DNA of 64,000 nt, from positions 310,001 through 374,000 of the forward strand of contig NC_011229.1 of the NCBI RefSeq assembly GCF_000019685.1, in the 5' to 3' direction. This stretch comes from Borrelia duttonii Ly. GTDB lineage: Bacteria; Spirochaetota; Spirochaetia; Borreliales; Borreliaceae. Position numbers and translations under genes: made by a program. The notes beneath the pieces are model-generated. The model had not been told where the DNA came from and did not search any database. It was given only the letters and a program-made list of their open reading frames with translations. Shown piece by piece: positions 9,294-18,608 of this stretch (its first letter is position 1; each line of letters starts with the position of its first letter).

Positions 9294-9835
9294 CAACCAA
9301 TCTCCTCAAGCACAATATTTGAATTTGTATATATACAAACTCTTGCTGCTATCTTTAAAGCTTTAAAAGCAATATCAGCAGCACTTAATTTTTTATTTTC
9401 CATGTAAGCAAGAGCTGCTGAGTATGCATAATTTCCACCACTACCAATGGAAATTACATCCTCTTCAGGCTCAACAACATCTCCAGTACCTGAAATTAAT
9501 AAAATATTATCAGAATCAGCAACAAGCATCATTGCCTCAAGTTTATGCAGTATTTTATCAGATCTCCAATCTTTTGCAAGATCCACAGCGGCTCTCTTAA
9601 TATCAATAATTCCATCTTCTCTAGACTTCACCTTTTCCTCAAATTTCTCAAAAAGAGTAATAGCATCAGAAGTCGAACCTGCAAATCCTGCCAAAATCTT
9701 TCCATTAACCAACTTTCTTATTTTTACAGCATTAGATTTTAAAACAGTATATCCAAAAGTCACCTGCCCATCTGCTGCTACTACAGTCTTTCCTGCCCTT
9801 CTTATTGCAATAACTGTGGTTCCTTTAAAATTCAC
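9293..9835 (-). CDS. hslV: HslV (ClpQ) peptidase subunit, GTG start, short propeptide
   Basis: A 180-residue proteasome-beta-like threonine peptidase, partner of HslU. The conserved core TTVIAIRRAGKTVVAADGQVT carries the nucleophile Thr. Here that Thr is not residue 2: the GTG start at 9835, behind a strong GGAGGGG, gives MNFKG before TTV. A five-residue leader would have to be removed to expose the catalytic Thr. GSGGNYAYSAALAYMEN near the C-terminus is the usual HslV GxG motif region. It overlaps hslU by one base. Confidence 0.96.
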   Translation of the reverse strand: MNFKGTTVIAIRRAGKTVVAADGQVTFGYTVLKSNAVKIRKLVNGKILAGFAGSTSDAITLFEKFEEKVKSREDGIIDIKRAAVDLAKDWRSDKILHKLEAMMLVADSDNILLISGTGDVVEPEEDVISIGSGGNYAYSAALAYMENKKLSAADIAFKALKIAARVCIYTNSNIVLEEIG

Positions 9836-9847
9836 GACGTCCCCTCC

Positions 9848-10792
9848 CTATTTAGATATTTCATTCAATAACTCACTAATAAGCATACTAGATATATCTC
9901 CACCTATACAACAACTATCCATATCATCAACAATTTCAAGCTTATTATACTCAACATTTAAAACCTTATAAAGATCTGGTACTGATTTTATTTCTAAGGC
10001 TCCAGAATCATATAAATCCCTAGAACCATCACCAGAATAATTAACATCATAAACATAAACATCAAGACCAACATCAAGTCCAAGTTCAGCAGTAATTAAA
10101 GCACCTGACTTTTTTGGTGCACAAGTAACAAAAACAGCATTTGCAAGACCAGCCACTATCCTATTTCTTTTTGCAAAAAAATAATTTTGTATCTTCTCAT
10201 AAGGCAAAGTCTCAGTCAGAATACCTCCACCATTTTCTAAAAGACGAGCAACATATTTTCTATTTTGCTTTGGATAAATATTATCAATATCTGTCGCAAT
10301 AACTGCATATGTCCTCTTTTTTTCAATAAGTGCACCAATATGAGCCGCAATATCAGCACCTACTGCAAATCCAGATATTATCTCGATATTATTCCTAGCA
10401 AGATGAGATGACAACTCTTTAATTTTATTTGCCAAAAAAGTACTAATCTGTCTTGACCCAACAACAGCCCAAGATACAGAATTAGAATCTGGAAGATTCC
10501 CTTTATAATAAATGACAAATGGAGGATCATAGATTCTCTCTAATTTGAAAGGATAATCTTTAGACCCAAGAACTACAACCTTTGTACCCGTCTTATTAAT
10601 AATTTTTTGTTGCAACTCTATTAATTTTAGGTCTGGAAGCTTATGGATTTTTTTAAAATCTCTAGATAAATAACTAGAAATATCTCTTAAACTTAATTTA
10701 CAAAGTTCATTGAAATCAAAATTATTAAAAATCCTAAGCTTTTCTTTGCTCTTTAAAAATTTTAAATTATCAACATAAAGTAATTTGCACAT
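9848..10792 (-). CDS. dprA: DNA-protecting protein DprA (Smf)
   Basis: A 314-residue DprA/Smf Rossmann-fold protein that in competent bacteria binds incoming single-stranded DNA and loads RecA. Family motifs are visible: VGSRQIS, SGFAVGADIAAHIGAL, IYPKQNRK, FAKRNRIVAGLANAV and KKSGALITAELGLDVG. The usual PG after the last motif is replaced by YD, and there is no clear C-terminal winged helix, so the protein is close to the minimal core. Borrelia is not known to be naturally competent, so its role here is open. It lies between hslV and a TPR lipoprotein with gaps of 5-12 bases. Confidence 0.9.
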   Translation of the reverse strand: MCKLLYVDNLKFLKSKEKLRIFNNFDFNELCKLSLRDISSYLSRDFKKIHKLPDLKLIELQQKIINKTGTKVVVLGSKDYPFKLERIYDPPFVIYYKGNLPDSNSVSWAVVGSRQISTFLANKIKELSSHLARNNIEIISGFAVGADIAAHIGALIEKKRTYAVIATDIDNIYPKQNRKYVARLLENGGGILTETLPYEKIQNYFFAKRNRIVAGLANAVFVTCAPKKSGALITAELGLDVGLDVYVYDVNYSGDGSRDLYDSGALEIKSVPDLYKVLNVEYNKLEIVDDMDSCCIGGDISSMLISELLNEISK

Positions 10793-10797
10793 AAAAA

Positions 10798-11487
10798 CTA
10801 CTTAAAATCATTTATTATTTTACTAACTCCCTCTATCTGTTCTTGAGTTGAAGCCTTACTTTTTGCTTTATTATAAAATAATAAAGCATTATTAAAATCA
10901 CCAAGAGAATAATAATTTGCACCTCTTAACATCAAAAACTCAAAATAATTTTCTCCCATAAATTCAAGTTTACTTAAATAACCTTTAGCTTCTAATTGCT
11001 TATCAAGATCATAAACATACATAGTAGAGAGAGCAAAAATTGCTTCCTTAAAATCATCTTTAAGAGATATCGATTTTAAAAAAGAATTTTCAGCAAGAGT
11101 AAAATACTCCTCTATCTTGTCTTGAGTTTGCATTCCCTTAGCTAAATTATAAGAAGAAACACCTATATAAAAATGAGACAAATGATTATCGGGTCCATAC
11201 TCTAAATTTTTATTTAAATATTCAATAGCAGGCAAATATTGACCAAGCTTAATAAGCTCAAGACCAATTAAGATAAAAAACCTGGCCTTCTTATCAATAG
11301 AATTTATTATTTTTAAAACATTTTTTTCTTCCCTATCAATAAATTCTTTATAAACTTCTACCTTTTCTAATGAACCACCACCAGATAATTCCACTTCTCT
11401 GATTCTAAGTCCAAGATTTGATTTTTCTTTAGCTCCATCACCACAAGAAACCCATAGTAACAAAAATACCGATACACATCTCTTCAT
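10798..11487 (-). CDS. TPR-containing lipoprotein adjoining ftsZ
   Basis: A 229-residue protein. The N-terminus MKRCVSVFLLLWVSCGDG has a short signal with a plausible lipobox (WVSC). The rest is helical with TPR-like repeats, clearest at YLPAIEYLNKNLEYGPDNHL and FNNALLFYNKAKSKASTQEQ. The ATG directly follows the ftsZ stop with no gap, so it is co-translated with ftsZ and probably acts at the envelope. The sequence itself does not show a specific role. TPR modules hold protein complexes together, so a division or envelope scaffold is an inference from position only. Confidence 0.8.
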   Translation of the reverse strand: MKRCVSVFLLLWVSCGDGAKEKSNLGLRIREVELSGGGSLEKVEVYKEFIDREEKNVLKIINSIDKKARFFILIGLELIKLGQYLPAIEYLNKNLEYGPDNHLSHFYIGVSSYNLAKGMQTQDKIEEYFTLAENSFLKSISLKDDFKEAIFALSTMYVYDLDKQLEAKGYLSKLEFMGENYFEFLMLRGANYYSLGDFNNALLFYNKAKSKASTQEQIEGVSKIINDFK

Positions 11488-12684
11488 TCAATTGTCGCCA
11501 TTTTTCTTATTTAAATTTCTAAGAAATGTGGGAACATCAATATCATCTTCAAAATAATTCACATTTTTTGATTTTGCTATAAAATTATCATTAGCCCCAT
11601 AAGTCACCCCAGAAGCATCTTGACTACCTGACATTAAACTATCAAATTCTTTTGAACTTAAAGTATTATTCTCAACAACTCCAGATAGGTCTTTTTGTTT
11701 TTTAGCAGAAAATCCAGTAGCAACAACTGTAACATAAATCTCATCATCCAGATTTGAATTAATTGCATGTCCATATATTACAGTAGCCTCATCATCAACA
11801 CTAGCAGTAATAATTCCCATAATCTCTTCAAGTTCAAGCAATGAAAAATCTTCACCCCCAGTTATATTAACAAGAAGACCCTTAGAACCTTCTATTCTAA
11901 CTTCCTCAAGTAAAGGATTACTAATAGCAGAAGTAGCAGCATCAACTGCCCTATTCTCACCCTTGCCATAACCAATACCCATTAAAGCATCTCCTTGCCC
12001 TTGCATAATACTCTTAACATCAGCAAAATCAATATTGACTTCTCCATGTTCAATAATAAGACCTGCAATTCCCTGTACACCCATTCTAAGTACATCATCA
12101 GCTCTCTTAAATGCATCCTTAATCGTAGTTCGTTTATCAACAACTGTTAAAAGCTTTTGATTTGGAATAATGATCAAAGTATCAACAGATTTTCTTAAAT
12201 TATTTATTCCTTGCTCAGCAAGTCGCATCTTTTTAGGTCCCTCAAATTTAAAAGGCTTAGTAACAACTCCAACTGTCAAAATCCCAAGTTCCTTAGCAAC
12301 TTGAGCAATAACAGGAGCAGCACCTGTTCCTGTTCCTCCTCCCATTCCAGCAGTAATAAATACCATATCAGCACCTGCTAAATGATTTTTAATAACATCA
12401 ATGTCTTCTTCTGCTGCAGCCTGTCCAATTTCTGGTCTACCACCAGCCCCAAGACCTGCTGTAACTTTAGCACCAAGAGCAATCTTGATGGGAGCAATAG
12501 ACGTTTGAAGAGCCTGAAGATCAGTATTTGCTACAATAAATTCAACATCTCTTACTCCATATTCAATCATACGATTGACAGCATTACTACCACCACCGCC
12601 TGCACCAATTACTTTAAGAACCGTAGGATTTGTAGCAGAATCAAACCTTTTTGAATGACTATCAATAATATTATAATCTTTCAT
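11488..12684 (-). CDS. ftsZ: Cell division GTPase FtsZ
   Basis: A 398-residue bacterial tubulin. The nucleotide-binding signature GGGTGTG is at about 115-121, [13 protein letters not shown] precedes it, and the catalytic T7 loop [11 protein letters not shown] is near 220. The C-terminal peptide [16 protein letters not shown] is the conserved tail that binds FtsA. FtsZ forms the division ring at mid-cell. It has GGAGG upstream of the ATG, lies 20 bases after ftsA, and its stop adjoins the start of a TPR lipoprotein gene. Confidence 0.98.
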   Translation of the reverse strand: MKDYNIIDSHSKRFDSATNPTVLKVIGAGGGGSNAVNRMIEYGVRDVEFIVANTDLQALQTSIAPIKIALGAKVTAGLGAGGRPEIGQAAAEEDIDVIKNHLAGADMVFITAGMGGGTGTGAAPVIAQVAKELGILTVGVVTKPFKFEGPKKMRLAEQGINNLRKSVDTLIIIPNQKLLTVVDKRTTIKDAFKRADDVLRMGVQGIAGLIIEHGEVNIDFADVKSIMQGQGDALMGIGYGKGENRAVDAATSAISNPLLEEVRIEGSKGLLVNITGGEDFSLLELEEIMGIITASVDDEATVIYGHAINSNLDDEIYVTVVATGFSAKKQKDLSGVVENNTLSSKEFDSLMSGSQDASGVTYGANDNFIAKSKNVNYFEDDIDVPTFLRNLNKKNGDN

Positions 12685-12704
12685 TTAAATGCCTCCATGA
12701 CCAA

Positions 12705-13946
12705 TCAAAACCACTCCTTCAAAAACCAACCTTTCAATTTTGAAGATATTTTACCTTGTCTTTTAGATTTATTATTTCCTTTTTTCAACTTATTAAATTT
12801 TTGTTGCTCATGTTTATACAAAACAAGACCAAGAGCTGAAGAAAATTTAGGATCAATATACTCTTCCCCAACCCCATTAATATTCATTGGAAACCCTATT
12901 CTTGATGGATACTTAAATATTTCTTCTGTCAAATTAGAAATACCAGGAAACAAAACTCCCCCTCCAGTCAAAACAATCCCTCCATTAATCTTATTATAAA
13001 GTCCCCTCTTAACTATTTCGGCTTTTATCATCTCAAAGATTTCACTTAATCTCGAACTAATAATTATAGCCAACTCTTTTCTACTCTTTTCTTGAGGTGG
13101 TCTAGTTCCAAGATTAGGTATAATAACACTTTCCATTTGAGTCTCAAGAGCAGAAATATGGGCAACTCCAGCTGTTATTTTAATATTCTCAGCAACATCT
13201 TCGGGAACTTTCCAAACTTGTGCAATATCAAGAGTCACTCTATTTGCACCTATAGGAATTACTCCTGTATAATAAGGAGAACCATCAACATAAAGAATGA
13301 TATCGGTTGTACCTTTTCCCATATCAATAAACAAAACTCCCATTTCACGCTCCTCTTTAGATAAGGTAGCATAAGATGAAGCCAAACTTCCAAGAACAAC
13401 CTCATCAACAGAAAATCCTGCTCTATTTACACATCTAACTAAATTCTGACTTGAAGAACTAGATCCTGTAATAATATGTACTTCACCTTCAAGACGAATT
13501 CCCATCATATCTATTGGATTTTTTATATGAGGGATTCCATCCACAATAAACTCTTGAGGAATTACATGTAAAATTTCTCTATCCATTGGAATTACAATTG
13601 CCTTAGCAGCCTCAATAACACGTTCAACATCTTCATCACCAATTTCCCTGGTCTTTGAATTTATTGCTACAACTCCACGAGAATTAGTACCCTCAATGCT
13701 ACTACCTGACATAGAAACAGAAAGAGTAGCAATATCACACCCAGAAATAAGCTCAGCAGCCTCAATAGAATTCGATATCGAATCAAGAGCTGCCTCAATA
13801 TTTATAAGGACTCCTTTTCTAACACCCCTTGAAATGCTAGTGCCTATTCCAACTATCTCCAATTGATTGTTCAAATTTACCTCAGCTACAACAGTACAAA
13901 TTTTTGAAGTTCCAACATCCAATCCTACTATCAAATCCCTAGACAC
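12705..13946 (-). CDS. ftsA: Cell division protein FtsA
   Basis: A 413-residue actin-fold protein that anchors FtsZ to the membrane. It begins RDLIVGLDVGTSKICTVVAE (phosphate 1 loop), contains GVLFIDMGKGTTDIILY (phosphate 2) and GGIVLTGGGVLFPGI (adenosine motif). It ends in the amphipathic, Trp- and Lys-rich stretch KLKGWFLKEWF that inserts into the inner membrane. The ATG overlaps the divIB stop by one base, and ftsZ follows after 20 bases. Confidence 0.98.
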   Translation of the reverse strand: MSRDLIVGLDVGTSKICTVVAEVNLNNQLEIVGIGTSISRGVRKGVLINIEAALDSISNSIEAAELISGCDIATLSVSMSGSSIEGTNSRGVVAINSKTREIGDEDVERVIEAAKAIVIPMDREILHVIPQEFIVDGIPHIKNPIDMMGIRLEGEVHIITGSSSSSQNLVRCVNRAGFSVDEVVLGSLASSYATLSKEEREMGVLFIDMGKGTTDIILYVDGSPYYTGVIPIGANRVTLDIAQVWKVPEDVAENIKITAGVAHISALETQMESVIIPNLGTRPPQEKSRKELAIIISSRLSEIFEMIKAEIVKRGLYNKINGGIVLTGGGVLFPGISNLTEEIFKYPSRIGFPMNINGVGEEYIDPKFSSALGLVLYKHEQQKFNKLKKGNNKSKRQGKISSKLKGWFLKEWF

Positions 13947-14689
13947 TAATTCTCTCCTAACAAAATGATATCACCACTTCTTAAATCAACAATATCAAAT
14001 CCTTCCTTAAGTAAATTAGATATCATGAATACCTTATGCATTACACTTATTAAATCCATATCCATTCTTATCAATATCTTATTATATATATTCTTTATAT
14101 ACAAAATAATCTTGTAATCATAGAAATTCAACTTCAAAAAATTAATTTCTGATATTAAATTATACAAAGTATTTTGATTTATTTTAACATAGTTAAGGTT
14201 CTTTATAATAGTTAACATCCCATCCTCTAAAAAATCACCAACTTCAATGCCAGTTAAATTCAATCCGCTAATTATAGGCAAATCATAAATCAAATCTTTA
14301 GATTTCTCTAAAATAACACCATCTGAGGCAATAAAATAATAGACAAAACTACCATTAATATTCTCATAAGCAGTAGCCACAGGAACTCTTCTCTCAATAT
14401 TGATGCTAATCATATTAGGAAATTTAAGTTTTATCTTCACATTCTTTACTCTTAAATCCTTCATAATATTCTTCTCATAAATACTAATATCAGCATTATA
14501 ATAATAAGTATTAGGCTTAATTCCTGAAATACTTAATATATCTTCCTTAGAAATATGAATGTCATCATTGAAACTAATATACCTAATTAAAAAATAAGGA
14601 GAAATAAAAATAATAAAAATAATTTCAAGTAATATAAAAGATATTATTACATAAATATAAATAATTAAAATTTTTCTATAAATCCCCAT
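13946..14689 (-). CDS. ftsQ: Cell division protein DivIB/FtsQ
   Basis: A 247-residue bitopic membrane protein. There is one membrane helix at about 9-32, then a POTRA-like domain (YISFNDDIHISKEDILSISG through the VKNVKIKLKFPNMISINIERR region), then a beta-rich periplasmic part. The pattern P-N-x-I-x-I-x-I-x-E-R-x-P is the conserved FtsQ/DivIB mark. The protein joins early and late divisome proteins together with FtsL. Sequence conservation is low, as usual for this family, but the position before ftsA is classic. Confidence 0.9.
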   Translation of the reverse strand: MGIYRKILIIYIYVIISFILLEIIFIIFISPYFLIRYISFNDDIHISKEDILSISGIKPNTYYYNADISIYEKNIMKDLRVKNVKIKLKFPNMISINIERRVPVATAYENINGSFVYYFIASDGVILEKSKDLIYDLPIISGLNLTGIEVGDFLEDGMLTIIKNLNYVKINQNTLYNLISEINFLKLNFYDYKIILYIKNIYNKILIRMDMDLISVMHKVFMISNLLKEGFDIVDLRSGDIILLGEN

Positions 14690-14720
14690 AAACCTAAAAC
14701 TAAATCACAATTACTCTAAA

Positions 14721-15815
14721 CTATGTACCCTCAATATCTCTTGAGACATTTGAAATAAGACCAGAGAGTGCCATCGTAACAACAATAGAAGAACCACCTG
14801 ATGAAAAAAATGGCAAATTTATACCTGTAGGGGGCAAAAGTCCAATTGCAATCAAAATATTCATGATACTTTGAAGAAAGATTGCAAGACTTGAAATAAA
14901 CGCAAGAAAAAATTTAAACTTGGTTTTAGCATGAATGGCAACAAAATATCCAAAATAAAAAAATAAAAAAAACAATACAATAGCAAAAAAAATTCCAAAA
15001 AACCCTAATTCTTCTCCAAGTACAGAAAAAATAAAATCAGAATTAGCCTCAGGAAGTCTTCCAAGCTTCATCTCACCCATTCCAAGCCCCTTACCTAAAA
15101 GACCACCACTCTTTAAAGCATTAAGTGACGATATTATTTGATATCCCTTTCCCAAAGGATCATCATAAGGATTTAAAAATGCAAAAATTCTTGCAACCCT
15201 ATAAGGTTCAAATAATAAAAACAGCATAGCAATTGGAATAAAAGTAAACAAAATAGCAAAAATGTATCCTAATGACATTCCAGCAATAAACAAAACAATA
15301 AAAAAAAGAATAGCAAAATAAATAGCTGTTGAATAATCATTTTGTAAAATTATAAGCAACCAAAAAATACCAAAAATTAACATAGGTTTAAGCCAATAAG
15401 AAATATAATTATTTGCTTTTAATTTAAACTTACTCAAATAATTTGCAAGATAAATTGTAAAAGAAACCTTAAAGATTTCTGATGGCTGAATACTGATACC
15501 TTTAAAAAATATCCATCTTTGTGCTCCAGAAACACTAGGAGAAAAAAAAGTCGCTAAAACTAATGCAAAAGTTATACACAATATAACAAAAACTATTTTT
15601 TTTAAAAAATCTAAAGAAATCTTATCAAAAATAAAAAACACAATCAAACTTAAAACAAGATACTTAAGACGCATTAAAAATAAAAAATTAGGATCCCCTG
15701 TAAGTTCCAAACTTAAAAAAAATGAAGATGTATAAAATACAATAAGACCATAAGAAATAAGTGAAAATAAAACAAGAAAATAACATTTTCTAAGAGAGGT
15801 TTTCTCTACAAACAT
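14721..15815 (-). CDS. ftsW: SEDS-family septal glycosyltransferase FtsW
   Basis: A protein of about 364 residues with ten hydrophobic segments, the SEDS polymerase that makes septal glycan. Marks include SGAQRWIFFKGISIQPSEIFK, LPEANSDFIFSVLGEELGF and the C-terminal PFFSSGGSSIVVTMALSGLI. RodA is the alternative paralogue; the position between mraY and divIB favours FtsW. The start is uncertain. The ATG at 15815 is only two bases after GGGAG, and a TTG at 15824 is the other option but has a weaker ribosome site. Confidence 0.93.
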   Translation of the reverse strand: MFVEKTSLRKCYFLVLFSLISYGLIVFYTSSFFLSLELTGDPNFLFLMRLKYLVLSLIVFFIFDKISLDFLKKIVFVILCITFALVLATFFSPSVSGAQRWIFFKGISIQPSEIFKVSFTIYLANYLSKFKLKANNYISYWLKPMLIFGIFWLLIILQNDYSTAIYFAILFFIVLFIAGMSLGYIFAILFTFIPIAMLFLLFEPYRVARIFAFLNPYDDPLGKGYQIISSLNALKSGGLLGKGLGMGEMKLGRLPEANSDFIFSVLGEELGFFGIFFAIVLFFLFFYFGYFVAIHAKTKFKFFLAFISSLAIFLQSIMNILIAIGLLPPTGINLPFFSSGGSSIVVTMALSGLISNVSRDIEGT

Positions 15816-15834
15816 AACTCCCAATCTAAATTTC

Positions 15835-16890
15835 TTATCTAATCTTAATAGTACTTAAAGCAAGTATAGCAAATATTAAACCTATGATCCAAAATCTAAT
15901 AACAACCTGCATTTCAGACCACCCAAGCTCCTCAAAATGATGATGAAGTGGCGCCATTTTAAATACCCTTTTTTTGGTTTTCTTATAAACCACAACTTGA
16001 ATAATTACAGATAAAGTTTCTACAACAAAAACTCCTGCAAGGATTGCAAAAAGAATTTCACTCTTTAAAATCAAAGCTACCATTCCAAGTACTGCACCTA
16101 TTGAAAGACTACCAGTATCACCCATCATTATTTTAGCAGGATATGCATTAAACCACAAAAATCCAAAACTACCACCAAGCAAAGCCCCAAGAAATATTAC
16201 AAGTTCTTCACAACCTTTAACATTTGGAATATTTAAATACAATGCAAAATCAACTCTACTTGTAAGATATGCAATTATTATTAAAGCACCTATTACAACA
16301 ATACTAAGTCCAATAGCAAGTCCATCAAGCCCATCTGTTAAATTAAAAGAATTAGATGCAGATATCAGAACAAACATCCCAAATGGAATATATAAAATTC
16401 CCAAATCTAATTTGAGAGATTTGAAAAATGGAAAATAAAGTATACTAACATGTTCTCCACCAAAATAGTAAAGCATAACAACTGAAATAAAAGAAAATAA
16501 TATTTGCCCATAAATCTTAAATTTAGGATTAAGTCCATCCGAATTTTTCCTTTTTATTTTAAGCAAATCATCTGTAAATCCCAAACACGCAAAACTAACC
16601 ATAACAAACAGTACAATTAAAAAATAAATATTAAAAAAATGAATCCAAAAAAATAAAGAAACTAAAACACAAAAAAAAATAAGAACACCACCCATAGTAG
16701 GAATTCCCATTTTTTCACTTAAATGGCGTTTTGGTCCATCCTTTCTTAAAATTTGATCCAATTTTAATTTCTTAAGCCTTGAGATAATAAATGGACCAAA
16801 AATTAAAGCAAGCAAAAATGCAAAAATAGTAGCATAAGCGGTTCTAAAAGTAATATATTTCAATAATCTAAGTCCTAAAAAACAAAACAT
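15835..16890 (-). CDS. mraY: Phospho-MurNAc-pentapeptide translocase MraY
   Basis: A 351-residue polytopic membrane enzyme that joins phospho-MurNAc-pentapeptide to undecaprenyl phosphate to make lipid I. Conserved elements are GPKRHLSEKMGIPTMGGVLI, the Asp pair in FTDDLLKI, NLTDGLDGLA, WFNAYPAKIMMGDTGSLSIG and the HHH motif in APLHHHFEELGW. GAGAGGA precedes the ATG. It lies between murF and ftsW. Confidence 0.98.
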   Translation of the reverse strand: MFCFLGLRLLKYITFRTAYATIFAFLLALIFGPFIISRLKKLKLDQILRKDGPKRHLSEKMGIPTMGGVLIFFCVLVSLFFWIHFFNIYFLIVLFVMVSFACLGFTDDLLKIKRKNSDGLNPKFKIYGQILFSFISVVMLYYFGGEHVSILYFPFFKSLKLDLGILYIPFGMFVLISASNSFNLTDGLDGLAIGLSIVVIGALIIIAYLTSRVDFALYLNIPNVKGCEELVIFLGALLGGSFGFLWFNAYPAKIMMGDTGSLSIGAVLGMVALILKSEILFAILAGVFVVETLSVIIQVVVYKKTKKRVFKMAPLHHHFEELGWSEMQVVIRFWIIGLIFAILALSTIKIR

Positions 16891-16913
16891 AAATCCTCTC
16901 TTCCACCATTAAT

Positions 16914-18311
16914 TCAAAGATAGTCAAGCACTCTCTCAAGTCTATTTGTCCTTGACCCTTTAATCGCAATAAAACACCCTGATTCTAAAGCATTTACAAA
17001 ACAATCAATAAAACTCTCAAAATTATTAAAATAAAATAAACAACTATTTGAGGATAGACTATCAACTCTCTTAACTGCTTGAAATTCTTCACCAATTAAA
17101 AAAACCTTATCAAAATTCATTAAAACAACTTCTTCTATAGCTGTTTTATGAACCTCATATGCAAATTTTCCAAGTTCTTTAAAAGACCCAAGAACAATGA
17201 TTTTTCTATCTTTAATCTCAAGATCTAAAATCATTTCTTTCAAAGCCATAAATGAGCTTAAATTACCATTATAAGAATCATTTAAAACCAAATAATCTTT
17301 TATTCTTACAAGTTCTGCTCTACCCTTTTGAAAATCAGCATGTAACAAACCATTACGAATTTCATTTTCACTTAGTCCAAGAAATAAAGCTAAATTAATA
17401 CAAGATATTGCATTGCAAATATTATGTTTCCCGGGTAATAAAATGGAATAATCACATCCTTTATAAGTAAAATCATAAGAAAATTTATCATTTACAAATG
17501 AAAATGATCTAATTTGAAGATTATGAAATTCAAAATAAAAGATATTGATATTTGGGTTTACAGATTTGGCTATTTCTTCTAGATATACATGCTGAGGACA
17601 ACTTTCATTTAAAATTAACATTTTGGTATCTTTTGTAATAATTTTACTCTTCTCATAAGCAACAATTTTTAAATCCTCAAAAGCTTGCATATGAGCATAA
17701 CTAACATTTGTTACAATAACAATTTCAGGATTTAATATCTCAGCAATGATATTCATCTCTCCAACATAACTAATTCCTACTTCAAAAACAGCATACTCTT
17801 CATCTCCTTTGGTTCTTAAAATACTCAAAGGCAATCCAATATCTGAATTTAAATTTCCCCAAGTTTTGCAAGTTTTATATCTCTCTGACAATATACTGTA
17901 AAGCATCTCTTTCGTTGTAGTCTTTCCATTACTACCTGTAATAGCTATTCTTTTAAAACGTGTTTTTTTAATAAAGTGAGCTGCTAAATTTTGAAGACAA
18001 GTTACAACATTAGTAGTTAGCAAAAAAATTAAATCCTTATCTTTTTTTAAATATTCAATACACAAAAGTTCCCGATCTTTAGAACATACAAAACATTTAA
18101 CACCAATATCAATTAAATATTTAACAAAAAAAAATCCATCTACCCTATCACCTTTATAAGCAAAATAAAGACTAACTTCACTATTCTCTACATTTATCTC
18201 ACGACTATCTAGTGAATAAAATGATACAATTTTTTGCACATTACTAACATCACCAATAAATTTAACATCCTTTAGAGAATCTAAAATATCTTTAATTTTT
18301 ATATGCACCAA
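16914..18311 (-). CDS. murF: UDP-MurNAc-tripeptide:D-Ala-D-Ala ligase MurF
   Basis: A 465-residue Mur ligase that adds D-Ala-D-Ala to the UDP-MurNAc tripeptide in the cytoplasm. The ATP loop ITGSNGKTTTKEML, the central GKHNICNAISCINLAL and the C-terminal LVLNDSYNGNLSSFMALKEM are typical Mur ligase motifs. The N-terminal uridine-binding domain is of MurF type (FYSLDSREI followed by YFAYKGDRVDGFFFV). No murE, murD, murG or murC lies nearby, so the wall cluster is reduced compared with other bacteria. Confidence 0.95.
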   Translation of the reverse strand: MVHIKIKDILDSLKDVKFIGDVSNVQKIVSFYSLDSREINVENSEVSLYFAYKGDRVDGFFFVKYLIDIGVKCFVCSKDRELLCIEYLKKDKDLIFLLTTNVVTCLQNLAAHFIKKTRFKRIAITGSNGKTTTKEMLYSILSERYKTCKTWGNLNSDIGLPLSILRTKGDEEYAVFEVGISYVGEMNIIAEILNPEIVIVTNVSYAHMQAFEDLKIVAYEKSKIITKDTKMLILNESCPQHVYLEEIAKSVNPNINIFYFEFHNLQIRSFSFVNDKFSYDFTYKGCDYSILLPGKHNICNAISCINLALFLGLSENEIRNGLLHADFQKGRAELVRIKDYLVLNDSYNGNLSSFMALKEMILDLEIKDRKIIVLGSFKELGKFAYEVHKTAIEEVVLMNFDKVFLIGEEFQAVKRVDSLSSNSCLFYFNNFESFIDCFVNALESGCFIAIKGSRTNRLERVLDYL

Positions 18312-18326
18312 ATATCCTCATAGATA

Positions 18327-18608
18327 TTATCGTTTAATAATATTAATATCTTTATTATCTTTTTTTTCTAAATCTAAATAATTTTGACTAAGATCTTCTA
18401 TTCTATCAATACTTTGAAGCTCATATATTATGGTCAACAATCTAAGATTTTCATCAATAATATCATTTTGTTCATTATTCAAATCATCAAACTCACGTAA
18501 CTTTACAACATATCTAAAATTAAAATAAATATTTAAACATACTATAATTGTTAATAGCAAAATTAATAAACAGTAAAAACTAATTTCAAATCTTTTAATC
18601 TTACTCAT
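18327..18608 (-). CDS. ftsL: Cell division protein FtsL
   Basis: A 93-residue bitopic protein with a short basic cytoplasmic end (MSKIKRFE), a membrane helix at about 10-30 and a periplasmic leucine-zipper-like helix (LREFDDLNNEQNDIIDENLR onward). This is the FtsL architecture, and the gene overlaps the 3' end of rsmH by 8 bases, the usual place for ftsL. Residue conservation in this family is slight, so size, topology and neighbourhood carry the call. In other bacteria ftsI would follow; here murF does. Confidence 0.85.
   Translation of the reverse strand: MSKIKRFEISFYCLLILLLTIIVCLNIYFNFRYVVKLREFDDLNNEQNDIIDENLRLLTIIYELQSIDRIEDLSQNYLDLEKKDNKDINIIKR

Noticed and set aside
9447-9971. A plus-strand 174-codon frame
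   Set aside because: It is antisense to hslV and the end of dprA, both unambiguous genes. No ribosome site or family resemblance.
12382-12999. Two consecutive plus-strand frames of 90 and 114 codons
   Set aside because: They are antisense to ftsZ and ftsA, with biased composition reflecting the reverse complement and no initiation signals.
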